A stretch of DNA of 64,000 nucleotides from Halichoerus grypus (taxonomy: Eukaryota > Chordata > Mammalia > Carnivora > Phocidae), in the NCBI RefSeq assembly GCF_964656455.1, contig NC_135720.1:103304696-103368695 (forward strand), in the 5' to 3' direction. The notes under the pieces were generated by a model that worked only from the letters and a program-made list of their open reading frames with translations, did no database searches and was not told the DNA's origin. The position numbers and the translations under genes are program-made. Each line of letters begins with the position of its first letter. Within the stretch, counting starts at the first letter, position 1. Below, piece by piece: positions 24,341 to 37,531 of this stretch.

Positions 24341-25403
24341 GAAATAAAAGACCTATCTATCTGAGAAAGGCACTGTATTTTAGCCCCTAAGTAGGTACTG
24401 AGGAAATATTTGATGAACGAATGTATATGAGCACAAGTTAAAACGAATGAGTGAATGAATGAATGATTACTTTTACTCTTTTTTTTAACCAGACATCCCC
24501 CCCATCCCCCACAATCTACCCTGACCTGCCTGTCCCTCCCTTGTACCAGCTGGTCCATCCCTAACTCCATGTGACTCTTCATTCTCCCTCCTCCCGATAC
24601 ACCTGCTACTCCCTGAGGTAAGCCTGACGTAGGGGAGGAGTGTAGGCTCGAGCTGAGTTCTGCAGAATGCCACCTTCACCATTCCAGCAGGTGTGATGAC
24701 ACCTGCCCACAACAGCATGTGGTGTCAGGCACTCCTCTTCCTGTGCTGACTTCACTCACCCAACCACAGCCCCCACTCAGGAGTGCAGCGACATTACTTT
24801 CCATGGCACTTTGCTAGCTCTGTGCATGACTTCCCAGAACTATGGACTTCTATAGCTTCCCAGAAAGAAGACTAACAAAGCCCTACCGAGCCATCCATCC
24901 CACTCTTCTCTTTCTGCACTGCTGCCTCACCTCCTAATCTGGTGGGATCAGCCTGTGAAGAAGCAGCCCCTGGCTGGATGTCTGAGGATCTAACGGATTT
25001 ATGGGGGGATTACCAGCTCTGAGTATATGCCATGGGGGTGCTCAGCTCCTGTTTTATGACTGTCCATTTCCCTGAACATGCATGCTTTTCCCTGAGCAGC
25101 CCATAAAATTAGGCAACCAGCCTCAGTCACTCATCTTGCGCTTGAATCATTTCTCCCCCTTTTACCAAGGCTTAGTCCGTTCCTGGATTCATGGTTGTCC
25201 TTTTTGGTTCTCACACACTCCAATTGCATGTCATTTAGACAGACTCCCAGTCCAGAGAGAAATGGCAGTCAGTACTAAAAGCTAATCATTGACTTTTTAA
25301 ATGTCTCTTATTAAAACCACTACCTATGCAGTCATGCAATCTGAGACGAACAGAGCTGTCGCGTTTATCTCTGTGTGCAAAATCTCCCGTGAGTTGCAGA
25401 GCC

Positions 25404-25406
<3 letters not shown>

Positions 25407-25450
<44 letters not shown>
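25407..25450 (+). repeat. (AT)22 microsatellite
   Basis: Uninterrupted AT dinucleotides, followed 12 bp later by a palindromic AT tract. Confidence 0.95.
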
Positions 25451-25454
<4 letters not shown>

Positions 25455-25462
25455 AATGAATG

Positions 25463-25492
25463 TATGACTATATATATATATATATAGTCATA
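25463..25492. repeat. Perfect 30-bp palindrome
   Basis: tatgac, an AT core, then gtcata: self-complementary over all 30 bases. Confidence 0.95.
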
Positions 25493-26489
25493 GACTCATC
25501 CACCGAAAGAACTGGAAGAGCCTTACAGATGAACTAGCTCAACTCATGAGAAAGCTGCGCCTCAGGGAGAGGCAGGAGGGGCTTACCCCAAGTCGCCCCA
25601 ACTGATAGGGAGGGGCTGGGGCCAGACCAAAAGCCCCTGCATGGTTTGTGGTCCAGTGGTTCCTTCACTATTCCTCTGCTGGTTCCACAGCCTCCTCCCT
25701 TGACATCAAAACTTTCCCCTCAAAGTCGGATCCCCTCATATTTCTCCTTTCTCACGTCCACTTTGCCTTTCCCAGTGTCCTGAGATCATAGCCTCGGAGG
25801 TACCCTGGACTATTCCCCATGTTCCATCAGATACTGCGTCTTCCTGCAGAGTGGTCCGCCTGGCAGATGCTCACCGAAGCTGACCAGTGATGGGGAAGGG
25901 GCAGGGTAGTGCTCCCACCCTGGCCCAACACCCGCAGAAACCACAGCCAGGGGAAGCCCTCACAGATCTAGTCTGAGTCTCAACTGCTCACACCAAAGGA
26001 ACACCGTGTACATTGTGGTCTTTGGCAAACCGTGAATCAGATTTGCCCACTGCTTCAACTTCTCCCTGTTTATAAATCATGAGCCTTTGAGAAATGATGT
26101 CCATTTTTCAGGTGTTTAGAAGCTGCATTATTTAATTTGTTAAATTAAATGTTTAATTTATGTGTGGGCCCCTAACGAGTTTCTAGAAAGTTCAGAGTGT
26201 TGAGAAATTTCAGAAATTACATAGCACAAGGAGTGTCTACTTGCCTAATAAGTAAAAGCATGTAATAGGAATTGCAATAAAATACAAAAGGAAAGTAAGC
26301 CCTCAGAACCTGTGATGAGAGTCAACATAAGCTATTGTGAGTATGCCTCAGATAGGATTTTGAGCTTCTTGGAAGGCCAGGGGAGAAAGAGAAAACACAA
26401 TTAGTTCTAGAATTCTCTTTTTGAGAGTGGAAGAAGCCATCTAATTTTGGGAGGAAATAAAATTCCCCACCACTGAATTACTTTGAAAA

Positions 26490-26960
26490 ATGACATTTGT
26501 TTTCTATTTATAAAAGGAATTCATGCTGTTTGTAGAAAATTTGGAACAGATAAGTATAATGAATATCAACCATAACCCATTTCCCAAAGATAACTTCTGG
26601 TAGCATTTTGGTATCTTTCTTTCCAGTCTTTTGTTTGTTTCTTAATATTGGGATCATATAGCCTATGCATTTTGCAGTGTGTTCTGTTCACAACAGTTGT
26701 CACTAGCATTTACTCTTTCTTTTTTTTTTTTTCATTTGAGAGAGGGAGAGAGCATGAGTGGGGCAGAGGGAGAGGGAGAAGCAGACTCCCCGCTGAGTAT
26801 GGAGCCCGACCCCCGGATCAACACCCGAGCTGAAGTCGGATACTTAACCGACTGAGTGCTTAACCAGGTGCCCCTCACTAGTATTTACTCTTAAGGTTAA
26901 GTAATCCTTTTACATATGTCACTGCGTTCTAAGATCATTTCTCACATAGTGCTTTGTGTG
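26490..26960. mobile_element. Possible old L1-type fragment, split by a CAN-SINE
   Basis: 'aaatttggaacagataagta', 'ataacttctggtagcatttt' and 'gggatcatatagcctatg' follow a common L1M-type 3' pattern on both sides of the SINE at 26718-26875. Confidence 0.45.
26718..26875 (-). mobile_element. CAN-SINE, antisense, shortened
   Basis: About 158 bp, shorter than its neighbours and lacking the TTTA-rich block. The flanks are a 17-bp duplication with one mismatch (cactagcatttactctt, 26701-26717; cactagtatttactctt, 26876-26892). Confidence 0.92.
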
Positions 26961-27459
26961 GAGAGTATAGGATACACTGAGAAATATAAGGAACAATGTC
27001 TTTAACTTTTTTTTTTAATAGCCAATGCAGTAGAAAACTTTGTATGATGATTTGTTCTAGTGACCGTTGGTGCATACTGAGGCCAGGACACTACAACGTA
27101 ATTTAGTGAGGTGATTTTCACAGATGCTAATCTTAAGTGGTAGGAGTATTTCACTGTTGGCAGCCCAGAATGATTCAAGACAAAGCAAAAGGCCAAAGGG
27201 TAGAGAGTGCCCGTAGCCCTTAGTGCAGCCTCCCTCATGTCACTTTCCAGAGATGGGCTCTGGATTCAAAGCTTCTTTAAGGTTTTGAGGAATCTATTTA
27301 GGTACTTGGGTCTTTAGGATAATAAATAATACTTCAGTGAGCTGGGAAAGAATGCAACTTGTTTAGAAGGTCTCTCTTCCATTCAAAGGAGCACTTTGGA
27401 CTGGAGAAAGGGAGGGTATGTCCCTTCCCCTGACTCTCAAGTTTGGTTTCCAATCAGTA

Positions 27460-27660
27460 CATATAATACTTTACCTTTGTCCCTGGTCCACACAGCACTG
27501 TGAGATATGAAGGGAATGTTCTATCCTAATTTTATGAATAAGGAAGCCAAGGCTCAGAGGAAGTGAATGACTCATCCAAGTTCATATTCCAGTGAAGGAT
27601 GGAACCAGGGCTAGAATTTGGGTAGTCTAACCAGACCCAGGGTTCATCCCACTCTGCTGT
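27460..27660 (-). repeat. MIR (antisense)
   Basis: 'gccaaggctcagaggaagtg' and 'gaatgactcatccaagttca' match antisense MIR. Confidence 0.8.
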
Positions 27661-27748
27661 GTGTTTTCTTCAGACCCCAGTGCTTGGCTTTTTTGGAAGG
27701 CCAACCCACACCCCTGTTATAATTATTCTCTATCCCAGGCACCCAGTA

Positions 27749-27899
27749 CAGAGGTTCTTAAAGTGTGGCTGCTAGACCAGAATCATCACCTGCTAGCTCT
27801 TGGGTTAGAAATACAAGTTTTTGGGTTCTAATAGACCTGCTGTGTTTGAACAAGTCTTTGAGATGGCTCTGAGGCATGCTAAAGTTTGAGAACCACCGT
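27749..27899 (+). mobile_element. MER5A-like relic with recognisable termini
   Basis: Starts cagaggttcttaaagtgtgg and ends taaagtttgagaaccaccg, giving inverted termini. The interior is diverged. Confidence 0.6.
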
Positions 27900-28179
27900 T
27901 CTAGAAGTTTTCAATAAATACTGCTGAATATTTCCTAGAATTCCCACAGACTTTCATTAACATATTTTAAATGTTCTAGAGCTCCCATTTATATTTTTAT
28001 TTGAAACATTCCAGTGACTTCTCAGGAACCACTCCATATTAAACAATCCCCAGTCAGAAAGGAGTATTTTTCACACAGTGATGAGGGGCCCCAAATTGGT
28101 GTTCTGTACATGGAAAACGGAGAGAGAAAAGAAGGCACCAGGGATAGAAAGAGTAGCCCAGATATAAGATGATAATGTA

Positions 28180-28400
28180 AGGGATGTTAATTGAGCTCTC
28201 ATTTTGGACCACAGGCTACCCCTTAAGTACTTTACGTAAACTATCTTATTTAATCCTCATCACAACTAGAGAAGGTATGTATCACATTGCATGCCTACTT
28301 TACAGATGAGCAAAACCAAGGCCAGGAACATTGCCCAGGATTATAAAGCGAGTAAGTGCTATAGCCTGGTAAGATTCCAAAGCCCAGGGGTTACCTGCTC
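28180..28400 (-). repeat. MIR (antisense), nearly full length
   Basis: 'cttatttaatcctcatcaca' and 'ctactttacagatgagcaaa' are strong antisense MIR blocks. Confidence 0.9.
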
Positions 28401-28480
28401 TTGTATTCTGCTTCTCATGCTCTGCATCTTCCAGAAGGGAGCATGAGCATCGAGCAAGCCACAGGGAAAAATGTTGAGTG

Positions 28481-28534
28481 GAGACTCAGTGGATGTCCCT
28501 TGCCCCTAGAGACTCAGTGGATGTCCCTTGCCCC
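28481..28534 (+). repeat. Two-copy tandem duplication, period 28
   Basis: A 26-bp unit beginning gagactcagtggatgtccc is repeated exactly at 28481-28506 and 28509-28534. Confidence 0.92.
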
Positions 28535-29689
28535 AGAACTTAGCACATTGTTGATGCCTAATATTGGTGTAGCAAATAATGAAGTGAACTATCCACAAAA
28601 TTATTCTAACAGGAGTGGGCAGGAAAGGATCTGAGTTGGCACTGGAAAACAGAGGTGTAGGGAAAAGGCAATCCAGAAGAGAGGAAGGGTACAAAGTATA
28701 AATGCAGCAAATGGAACTCCAACAGATGTGGTGAGCAGGCCTTTGCCTTGGAGGCGTGGGGAGGGAAAGGAAGGGGTCCTGACAGGGAGCTATTGATAAA
28801 GCAGGGAAGAGAGGGTGGGTGGGAGCTTTGAGGGCAGCCCATGGAGGTTGAAGTTTATTCTGTTATCAGTGAAAGGTCATTGGAGGGTTCTCAGGATGGG
28901 CTCCAAAGGGCCAAAGAGATAGTTTAGGGTGTTCTAGCATATCTGTTTATTATTTTTAATTTTACGTATGATAGAGGAAAGTTGGCTGGACGGTAGATCT
29001 GGGGGAGTTTACAGGATGGCAACAAGAAAATCAACTTTCCCCGGTTTGATTCTATACCGGTTGCACGCAGTCCTAGTAGCTGCAATATGCCTGTCACTAA
29101 AGCTTGCGGTGGCATTTGATAAAAATGAGGTTATATAGTTTACTGTAAGAAGCCTGACATACTGTCCTAGCAAAGAGAGAGGCAAAATCCAAAAGACCAC
29201 AAGGCCAAAAATGAAGAATGGAGAAGTTGCTGTGATCTCTGTTATTCCAGGACAGAATGAAAGCAATTACCCAATCTATTTATTTGAAATAAATATTTAT
29301 CACAAATATTTATTATAAGTCCTCATAGAGCTTCAACAGGGCTTCTTTGCAAAAGACAAAGCCCTAAAAGGTAGTAATTTCCTCTTTTGATATGTGGGCA
29401 GGTCTGTTCGAACTACACTGCCATTCACAGTGAAAAGTCAGGCAAATATGGCAATAACAATATGCACCTTGCAGGTACACAGCGCACATGAGATCCGCCC
29501 CTAGAGAGAATCAACAATACCCTTTTGTTATTGTTGTTTTCCCGACTAGATGCCTGTTACCTGTTCTAATTATTTTAGGAAAACTCATATGTCTGAGCCA
29601 TTACAATGTCCATCCCCCATTTCAACAGAGTCTGGAGTGATTATTAATACTGAGAACCGCTGGATTCGATTCAATGAAGGATACAATTG

Positions 29690-29900
29690 TAGTGTTTTTA
29701 AGTAAAAAAGGGATCACCCACTCCTTCCAGAATAATACATAAGAATCCAACAACTCATTCTTTTAAAATAGCTGTATACCATTCCATAACCTGGCCACAT
29801 TATTCAGTAATCAACCAGTCTGCTATTGGTGGACATATGTTTACAGTATTTTGCTTTTGAGTATCAAATATTAGTGATTATGATAGGACAACTTATCTAT
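29690..29900. mobile_element. Possible old L1-type fragment
   Basis: 'aaaatagctgtataccattc' and 'ccagtctgctattggtggac' resemble the L1M-type 3' block seen in part at 26490-26960. Diverged. Confidence 0.4.
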
Positions 29901-30067
29901 AGAGTTTAGTTCACTTTATATATATTGGCATGGTGGTTGGTAAAGAAACCTTTTCTTTGCATTATATAGGCAGAAACCGTGAGGCAGATAATGTTTCTGT
30001 TTGTTGTTGTTGTTTTTTTTTTAAGAGTTAGCAACAACAGACTGACTTTCTTATATTTTTGCAACTT

Positions 30068-30273
30068 TTTTAAAAAAGATCAATTTATTTATTTGAGAGA
30101 GAGAGAGAAAGAGAGTGGGGGGTGGGAAGGGGCAGAGGGAGAGAGAGAAACTCAAGCAGACTCTGCACTGAGCACAGAGCCCAATGCAGGGCTCGATCTC
30201 ATGACCCATAGATCAGACCTGAGCCAAAACCAAGAGTCTGAAGCTTTAACAGATGGCACCACCCAGGCCTCCG
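30068..30273 (-). mobile_element. CAN-SINE, antisense
   Basis: Antisense SINE body with a diverged head (caccacccaggcctcc). The flanks are a 15-bp duplication with one mismatch, tatttttgcaacttt at 30053-30067 and tatttttgccacttt at 30274-30288. Confidence 0.92.
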
Positions 30274-30909
30274 TATTTTTGCCACTTTCTATGCAAATTT
30301 TCTATGCACTGGGGGTTGCAGGCAGGTCGCCTGCCCGGGCCAGTGCATTGCACCATGATGGGTGCTGGGAGCACACAGTGTGGAGCTTTCAGGAAGCCCC
30401 ATTCATTGACCACAACATGTCAGGTGTCCATAACTTAACCTCTCAGGCGAGGGTCCAACATCTGACTGGTTCCACAGGCAAAGAGGCAGATGACTTCAGG
30501 GGGCAGAGGATGGGGCTTGCATAGGATGGCTCCGTTCGATGATTCTAGGCTCTGCGGGCTCCTCACGGACAAGCCACATCATGGAATTTCAATAAATAAT
30601 GTAACCCTGGCTCTGGTTTCAGCCTCGGTGTTCACTTTCAGCACCAGGCTGCCATTGTTATTTGCAAGCAGGCCCCTCCTCTGCATGAGGTATGGAAATT
30701 TGGCTGAGATTCACTGACATTTTGAGAACATGGGAGGGCCAGATTACTGTGTGCAGGAGTAGAGATTTTTTTTTTTTTTTCTAAATAAGAGCAATGTGAA
30801 ATCCAGATGTGCAAGGACGTACTTTTTTTAAATAAAAAACAAAAGCTGGTTATCAGTGACCTAGTGTGTTTGCCTTATTGCCCTACGAGGCCTTTGTCTT
30901 CCAAGGGTG

Positions 30910-31090
30910 CTGAATACCAGCCTTCTCAAATACCAATAGGGATAAATCACCTAGAGATCTTGTTAAAAATGCAGACTGTGATTCAGTAGGTCTGGGGTAG
31001 GGCCTGAGAATCTCCATTTCTATCAAGGATTACATTCCTGAGGAGTGCTGATATTGCTGGACTGTGGACCTGCTTTGAGTAGCAAGGCTA
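30910..31090 (+). mobile_element. MER5A-like relic
   Basis: Contains the well-preserved blocks 'gattcagtaggtctggggta', 'cctgagaatctccatttct' and 'gctgatattgctggactgtg'. Confidence 0.7.
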
Positions 31091-31174
31091 TAGACGACCT
31101 AGAATTTGCTGTTATCAAGAAAATTGTTTCTCTTAGGGCCATTGCTGGGAATTCTCAGGGAGAGGTAAAACACT

Positions 31175-31357
31175 TTTTTTTTTTTTTTAAAGATTTATTT
31201 ATTGGGCGGGAGGGGCAGAAAGAGAGAGAGAATCTCAGGCAGACTCTGCGCTGAGCATGGAGCCCCACAGGGGGCTTGATCTCACGACCCTGAGATCATA
31301 ACCTGAGCAGAAACCAAGAGTCGGACTCTCAACAGACTAAGCCACCCAGGCACCCTG
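31175..31357 (-). mobile_element. CAN-SINE, antisense
   Basis: T-run, aaagatttatttatt, then the SINE body ending gccacccaggcaccct. The flanking duplication is imperfect (gagaggtaaaacact against gagagagaaaacact). It separates a MER5-like relic from a MIR. Confidence 0.9.
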
Positions 31358-31504
31358 GAGAGAGAAAACACTCTCGGTGGGACTTGATTGAGGAATGGGC
31401 TTATGTTCATTTTCCTAAGCTGTGGTATTCTAGCTATAATGTCAGTCTACTGATGAAGAAAGAAGGGATCTGGGCAGGCAGTGGTATTAGTGGGCCCCAG
31501 GCTT

Positions 31505-31700
31505 CCAAAGCATGGGCGCGTGCATTACCCCCATTTGAGCCTCACAGAGAATTTGGGAAGCACCTGGGCAGCTGTTGTTATTCCCAGTTACAGATGAGGG
31601 ACAGAGCCTTGAGACCAGTGCAAGCACCTCTCTCTCCACCATCCCCCCATGGGAGACTGGACTGAGAGAAGAAACGCCTTGCTCACAGCTAGTTACATAA
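31505..31700 (-). repeat. MIR (antisense), diverged
   Basis: 'gttattcccagttacagatg' and 'agggacagagccttgagacc' match antisense MIR. Confidence 0.65.
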
Positions 31701-34689
31701 CTGCAGACGCTCTAAAATCCCAGATGCTCCACACTCCACTTCTAGTAATTTGTTTCCAAGGACTTGTTTCTCTTCAACCCCAAGGTCTTTCCCTGAGGCT
31801 GTGGTATTTGCATGCAAACTACATTTTGAACAATTAGAATGAATTTGTTTGGCCCTGAACTTATCACAAGACTGGGAAGAGAACAATAGAACAGCATCTG
31901 TTTTATGACTTAGTAGAAAGAATCCCATTAAAAAAAGATCTGATAAGAGCTAATTGGGAGAACATGGGGAAATTAACTTCTCATTTTAGCTGTGTCCTAT
32001 TTCTTCTGCCTCTTTAGCAGTCCTCTGTTCTCTGTGGAGAAGTGGTTGCAGAGTCCCATCTAAGGTCGGCATTATAAATAATACATGTAATCACCAAATG
32101 ACGCTGATCTTCTGTCCCACTGATCCTAGTTGAGGCTTCAGAATTTTCTATGTCATGCTTCTGGCATCCTCTTCCAATACTTGAGAGATGAAGCCCAGGT
32201 TGAAACGCCATTCCTGAGCCTCCGTCAAAAGATAATTTGAAGGGGAATGATCCTAAATATTTGACAGAGTTCAGAAATCTATCTGCTATTCTTGAAGGCC
32301 AACGTTTGGCATCAACCATTCTAAACGTAGCCCAATAATAGCGAGCTTCCTTCCTTAGGAAGAGCTTACAAGCGAAGCTATTGTGACTATTTAAGGGGGC
32401 TTAAAACAGTAGACACGGATGAGGGTTGGCCTAGAGGGCAGGACCATAGTACAATTTTTAACAAGCACGAGCAGCTACTTTATTTGGTGCCTTCAAACTA
32501 AACGGAGATACAAATGATATGCTTTGGTGACTGATGACATAAACTTACATTACATAAACTTCTACTCCAAACCTATGGATGGGGCAATTCTGTTAGAGCT
32601 GGAATCACGCCTTCACAGCATGTGATATGCCAAGTGACTAATTTGAGGGGTCCTTTCTGTGGATCCCACTATTAGAATGCAGGAGCAAAAATAGGGTTTT
32701 TGGGTGCTTATAAATTTGAGTAGCCCAAGAGCATCATGCTAAATTCTGAGACTTACAGAAAGGATCCCGTGGAGGAGAGAAATTCTTGCACCTCACTTAT
32801 TTTGGAGTCGCTCGGGGGTAGTTTTGTATCTTTATAATGGCCACTTTGAAGTTTTCCTCCAAGGCATGAAGTGGGGAATTTATAGACCGTTCTTCACAAG
32901 CAAAGGCCATTTCCAACTTTTTTTGAGCCCAAATAATATTGCTGAGTGAGCGAGCAGGAGCAGAGTTGGACATCATGCAGTCATCCCTTCATTTCCCAGG
33001 CAAGGATGCAGAAGTCCACACTGAGGCAGTCACTTGCTCAAGGGCATATTTATCTTGCAGGACATTTGGGACCAGCACACACGTCTCCTGACGGCCACTG
33101 GCCAGACAGAAAGCAGGGTGGGCAATCTGTCTTCTGTAACGGTAGAACTTGTGAAAGAAAATATTGTAGGCCTTGGAAAAATTCCCTCCCTGAATAGAAA
33201 CACAGACTTCAGCTCAGGTTATGGCTTCCTGGGTGATGGCCTGGACTGTTGCGTGTGTGGTGTAATTACTGGGGTGAGTTTATTTTTTTTATGGAAGTAC
33301 GATAAATAGAACATTTCCTGCCTTAGTCTGCCATTTGGAAAAGCTTTTCATTTCCCCTGTGGGTCTCGGGGATTACAAAAGACAGACTCATTTTCAATGA
33401 TAGCTCAGGCTGAGCGTGAGCATACAACTCAGGGAGGAGCGAGCTCAGAGTGAGTTTTTTTTTCAAGGCAGAGAAAACGAAATAGGGTCTCCTTGACACC
33501 AAACCTGGCTCAGCTTCTATGTCTGTAGCTGTGAGGTTGTTTTTAAAAAGCAGAAGATATAATCATCCAGGGCTCCAGTCTTCACGGGACATTCTGTAGG
33601 ATCTTGAAAGGGATTAGTTGGATGGGCTTGTGGGATAGGAGGCACCGGCTGGTGGGAACCAAGACTTTCTCCAGACTGTGTCTTTTAGTGTAGTGGTGGG
33701 GGGCAGTGAGCCGGAGGAAAGAGGGATGGGCCCAGAGGGCAGAGTCACAGTGAAGGCACCTGGTGTGTTGAGGGCTTGCTCTCCACCAGGTTCTGTGCTC
33801 CCATGTCACCTGTGTGATCTCCCTGGGTCCTCCCAGTCATCCCCTGGGGGGAGAAGAGGCATGCGAAGGTGGAGATTTAGCCATGGAGCTTCCCCCCTAC
33901 ACATCCCCTGGGGCCTCAGGACCTTTGGTGTGAGTCTGGCTTCTTGTCTTTACCCTGAGTGAATCCTCCACATTAAAGTGGAATAAACCTTGGTTAGACT
34001 CTGTATCCTACAATAAGCAGAATTTTTCCTCCTCCGACTTCAGTATTTTACTCTTTTAAGAAAGTCAAATGACAGGTAAGCCAGGGCTAGTAGGAACCCC
34101 TCCAGAGAGGAATTTTGGCAGGATTCAGTGCTCACAGCTCCTGTGATTATGTCTGAATTACTTACATGGATGATTTTGACTGAGATTTCAACCGTCTCCG
34201 CTCTCCTGCTAACTCTACCCCACAGGTGACAAGTCACCTGCATTTTCTGGACCTTGATTGGCCTCATCTGAGAAATGAAGGAGTTGGATGAGGCTTGAGC
34301 GATCTGGGTTGGGCTGAGGGTGGGGCAACCTTCCAACAGGAAAGCTTCTTCAATGGCTTTCTGAGGTAACGTGCTGAGAATACTATGGAAGAGTGTTAAA
34401 GGAAAATCTTGGGAAGGCAACGCCTTGGAGGAGCCTGTGAAGGCCACTGCCAGAGAGCTAAACCTGCCTGCCTTTCAGGGTTGGAGGGCCAGCCCACCCT
34501 CTCAGGAACCTTCACAGAGCCTGTGCCAGGAGCCAGTGTGGTTCTGGCATCTGTGGTTCTGGAATCCGTGCTGGCTCACAGGATTTCTATTCAGCCAGTA
34601 GAATTCTTAGCTGCAGATACAAGATTCAGTGATACTTTACCTTTTCCGAGCCACATTTTGGCTCTATTTTAGAGTGTCTTTCAAGATAT

Positions 34690-34830
34690 CTTTTTTACTT
34701 TATCCACTTTATAAATAACAAAACTAAGGCTCAGGGAGGGGGAGAATTACTTACACAGGATCACACAGTTATTTGAGCCCAAACTAGGTCTGGAACACAG
34801 GACTTTTAATCCTCTGCTTATTATTACACT
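34690..34830 (-). repeat. MIR (antisense)
   Basis: 'aacaaaactaaggctcaggg' and 'acaggatcacacagttattt' match antisense MIR. Confidence 0.82.
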
Positions 34831-35058
34831 CCCCTCTTTTGATTAAAGGGCTACCCAGGGAACTCAATTCACCCACACATCCTCCAAACATTCTGGCTAG
34901 GGTCTTACCTCAAGCAACTGTCCCAAATTCATGGCGTTCATATCAAAGGCAAAGTTAAACATTCCTGTAGTCTCCCACCTCCAGATTAATTAAAAAGGAC
35001 TGTGTTTTGTTTATAAATCTTGCCTTTCCAACCTGCCCTGAAGTAATTTTAAATAGAG

Positions 35059-35258
35059 TTTTTTTTTTAAAGATTTATTTATTTGTTTATTTGACAGAGA
35101 GAGACAACGAGAGAGGGAACACAAGCAGGGGGAGTGGGAGAGGGAGAAGCAGGCTCCTGGCTGAGCAGGGAGCCCGATGCGGGGCTCGATCCCAGGACCC
35201 TGGGATCATGACCTGAGCAGAAGGCAGATGCTTAACGACTAAGCCACCAAGGCACCCC
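35059..35258 (-). mobile_element. CAN-SINE, antisense
   Basis: A T-run with aaagatttatttatttg begins the element, which ends gccaccaaggcacccc. The short flanks ttaaatagag (35049-35058) and ttaaataaag (35259-35268) are the target duplication with one change. Confidence 0.92.
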
Positions 35259-36544
35259 TTAAATAAAGTATTTTAAATGGAAATTAAAGCAGCTCTGTGA
35301 CAAGAAGTGCTTCCCTTTGGCCTGGGCACCCATTATAGAAGCTTCGTCCCTGTAAGTTGCGGAGGTAGGAATTGACTGGATCTCACATAGGATTTAATAG
35401 GGAAAAGCCCATGTGTCTGGTTTCCAGACTCCTGTTGGAAGTTGGGAGGCTACTGTTACCATTCTTCCTTCTCTCCCAGTTCCTCACTCACCTGGCAGAT
35501 GCCTGAACCCCTACCACCAGAGGTCTATCCCTTCCGTTTATATCTGGTCCACAATCAATGCCAAACAATTATCCAGAATTCATCCTTAAATTCGAATGCT
35601 TTCAGAGTTGGCTTTGAGAAATGGAAGTGGGGAAGACGCCATGTTGGCCAAGGGGGGGCCAAAGGGGTCAGGGACTAGTGATGGCAGGAAAAGCAGACCT
35701 AGAGGACAGAGGGACTCCCAGAAGATAGGCTTTTGACTGCTTTGTGGCCTTGTCTGTGATTGAGCTGGCATCCTCAGACTGGAGGAAGAAAGGGAACTGG
35801 AGAATTCCTGGGTGGGTTTCCCTGATACAACGCAAAGGACAAGACCACCTGCTTATGGTCCCCTAAACACCCCACACTGTGTAATCAAGCCTCAAGACAT
35901 GTGCCTCTATAGTCACTTCTGCTCTGAGGTCCTCACCCACTGTTTTGCTTGAATAAATCCTCTTGCCTTTACACTCATATCATGAATCTACCCCAAGACC
36001 TGTGGAGTGTCTAGCCATTGCTGGCTAGAGGACTGTGCCTGGGAAGAGGAAATACGGTTGAGCCCATATGACCATGTGAGAGCTTGGGCCTGGTCACAGT
36101 GCTGCCTGTCACCTTCAGGGAGGACCCGCCTGCAGAGGTGCAGCCCTGAAGACATTAGCTGGCAAGTGAGACTCCTGGCATTGCTTCTGCACTGACTTGA
36201 GGTTCTCCAGACATCTTCCACCCAACATGTGCTCTCCATTCCCGGAACAGCTCAAAATGGTGCCCTTCTTTCAGGGCCTATGCAAGGACTGACAGTGGGG
36301 GGAACAGTGGTAGAAGTGGGGTGGGAGAAGGCGGGCCATGATCTGAAGGTGTCTCCAGGACAGGAGTACCAGGAAATAGGGAATAAAACGAGTAAGGAGG
36401 GCACCTGAAATCTCCCTGAGACTCTGACTCTGTGTGTTTGGAGTGGGCCTGGGGACCTCTTTTGTCCATTTTCTTGTTTAACACAACCCTTAGGTGATTC
36501 TGTTATATATCCCTAACCATGAGCACCACTAGGTCAAGAGGTGG

Positions 36545-36690
36545 CCAGGCCCGGTCGAACATTGGAATCCTTTTGAGAGTTTTGAGGGGAAAAAAAAAAA
36601 AGGTCTGAGCCCTACTCCAGGTTAATTAAGTCAGAATATCTGAGAGCGGGCCCTGGGCATGGCATTTTTAAATGAATATTAGACTTCTCA
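36545..36690 (+). mobile_element. MER5A-like relic
   Basis: An A-run precedes 'ggtctgagccctactccagg', 'taagtcagaatatctgag' and 'ggcatggcatttttaaa', in MER5A order. Partial. Confidence 0.5.
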
Positions 36691-37178
36691 AGTTCTATAA
36701 ACCTACTTCACTGATATATCATAAAATACTAATTTTGCAAAAAAATTTTCCCGAGGGTCCCAGTTTAAGTGAACCTATTTAATAAATCTCATGACTCAGA
36801 TTTGATGTTAGTGGCATAAGCTTTTCATTTGTCATATTTGGGAGTTTGGGGTAGATGAGAGTGACTGAGCCCAAGTGAGAGGCTGGATGGTAGATTTTGT
36901 CAGTTCTCTAAAGTCTTTCCAGACCAGCTTGTGATGTTAAGATGCTATATCTCAAACTCCACATTCAGACAACAAAAGCAGAGGGTGGGACGAGTAGTAA
37001 TTGAGGGATCTTTGCTATCACAGGATCCCAAACACCAATGTTTGTGGGGGAAGCAGAGTTCAATGTCAAGATGCCCTTGTCTGATAATGAAGATTACAGG
37101 ATTTGCAGGTTCATTCTGTGAATGTAGGGAAAATGGATTCATGATTGAAAGCTGGAACTAGTTTCTCTAGCATCTCAA

Positions 37179-37198
37179 ATAATAATAATAATAATAAA
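37179..37198 (+). repeat. (AAT)n microsatellite
   Basis: Six to seven AAT units. Confidence 0.85.
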
Positions 37199-37350
37199 AT
37201 AGTTCAAGGGAGGAAAGCAACACTTTTGACAGTTGCCTAATTAAGTGGAAAGCATGTTTTCTCCATTAGGACTGGTATTCTCTGGGGCAGGCTTAAGTGA
37301 GAAGACATCTTCTTCAAGTGAAACCCATGTGGGAAGGAGTTCTGTTTATT

Positions 37351-37531
37351 TTTTTTTTTTAAGATTTTATTTATTTACTTGAGAGAGAGAATGAGAGAGA
37401 CAGAGAGCACAGAGGGAGAAGCAGACTCCCTGCTGAGTGGGGAGCCTGACGTGGGGCTCCATCCCAGGACCCCGGGATCATGACCTGAGCCAAAGGCAGA
37501 CGCTTAACTGACTCAGCCACTCAGGCGCCCC
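37351..37531 (-). mobile_element. CAN-SINE, antisense, perfect target duplication
   Basis: Flanked by a perfect 17-bp duplication, aaggagttctgtttatt, at 37334-37350 and 37532-37548. This suggests a comparatively recent insertion. Confidence 0.95.

Noticed and set aside
29979..30524. 181-residue open frame on the + strand
   Set aside because: Runs through an antisense CAN-SINE (REREKESGG-type translation of the AG-rich body). Not a gene.
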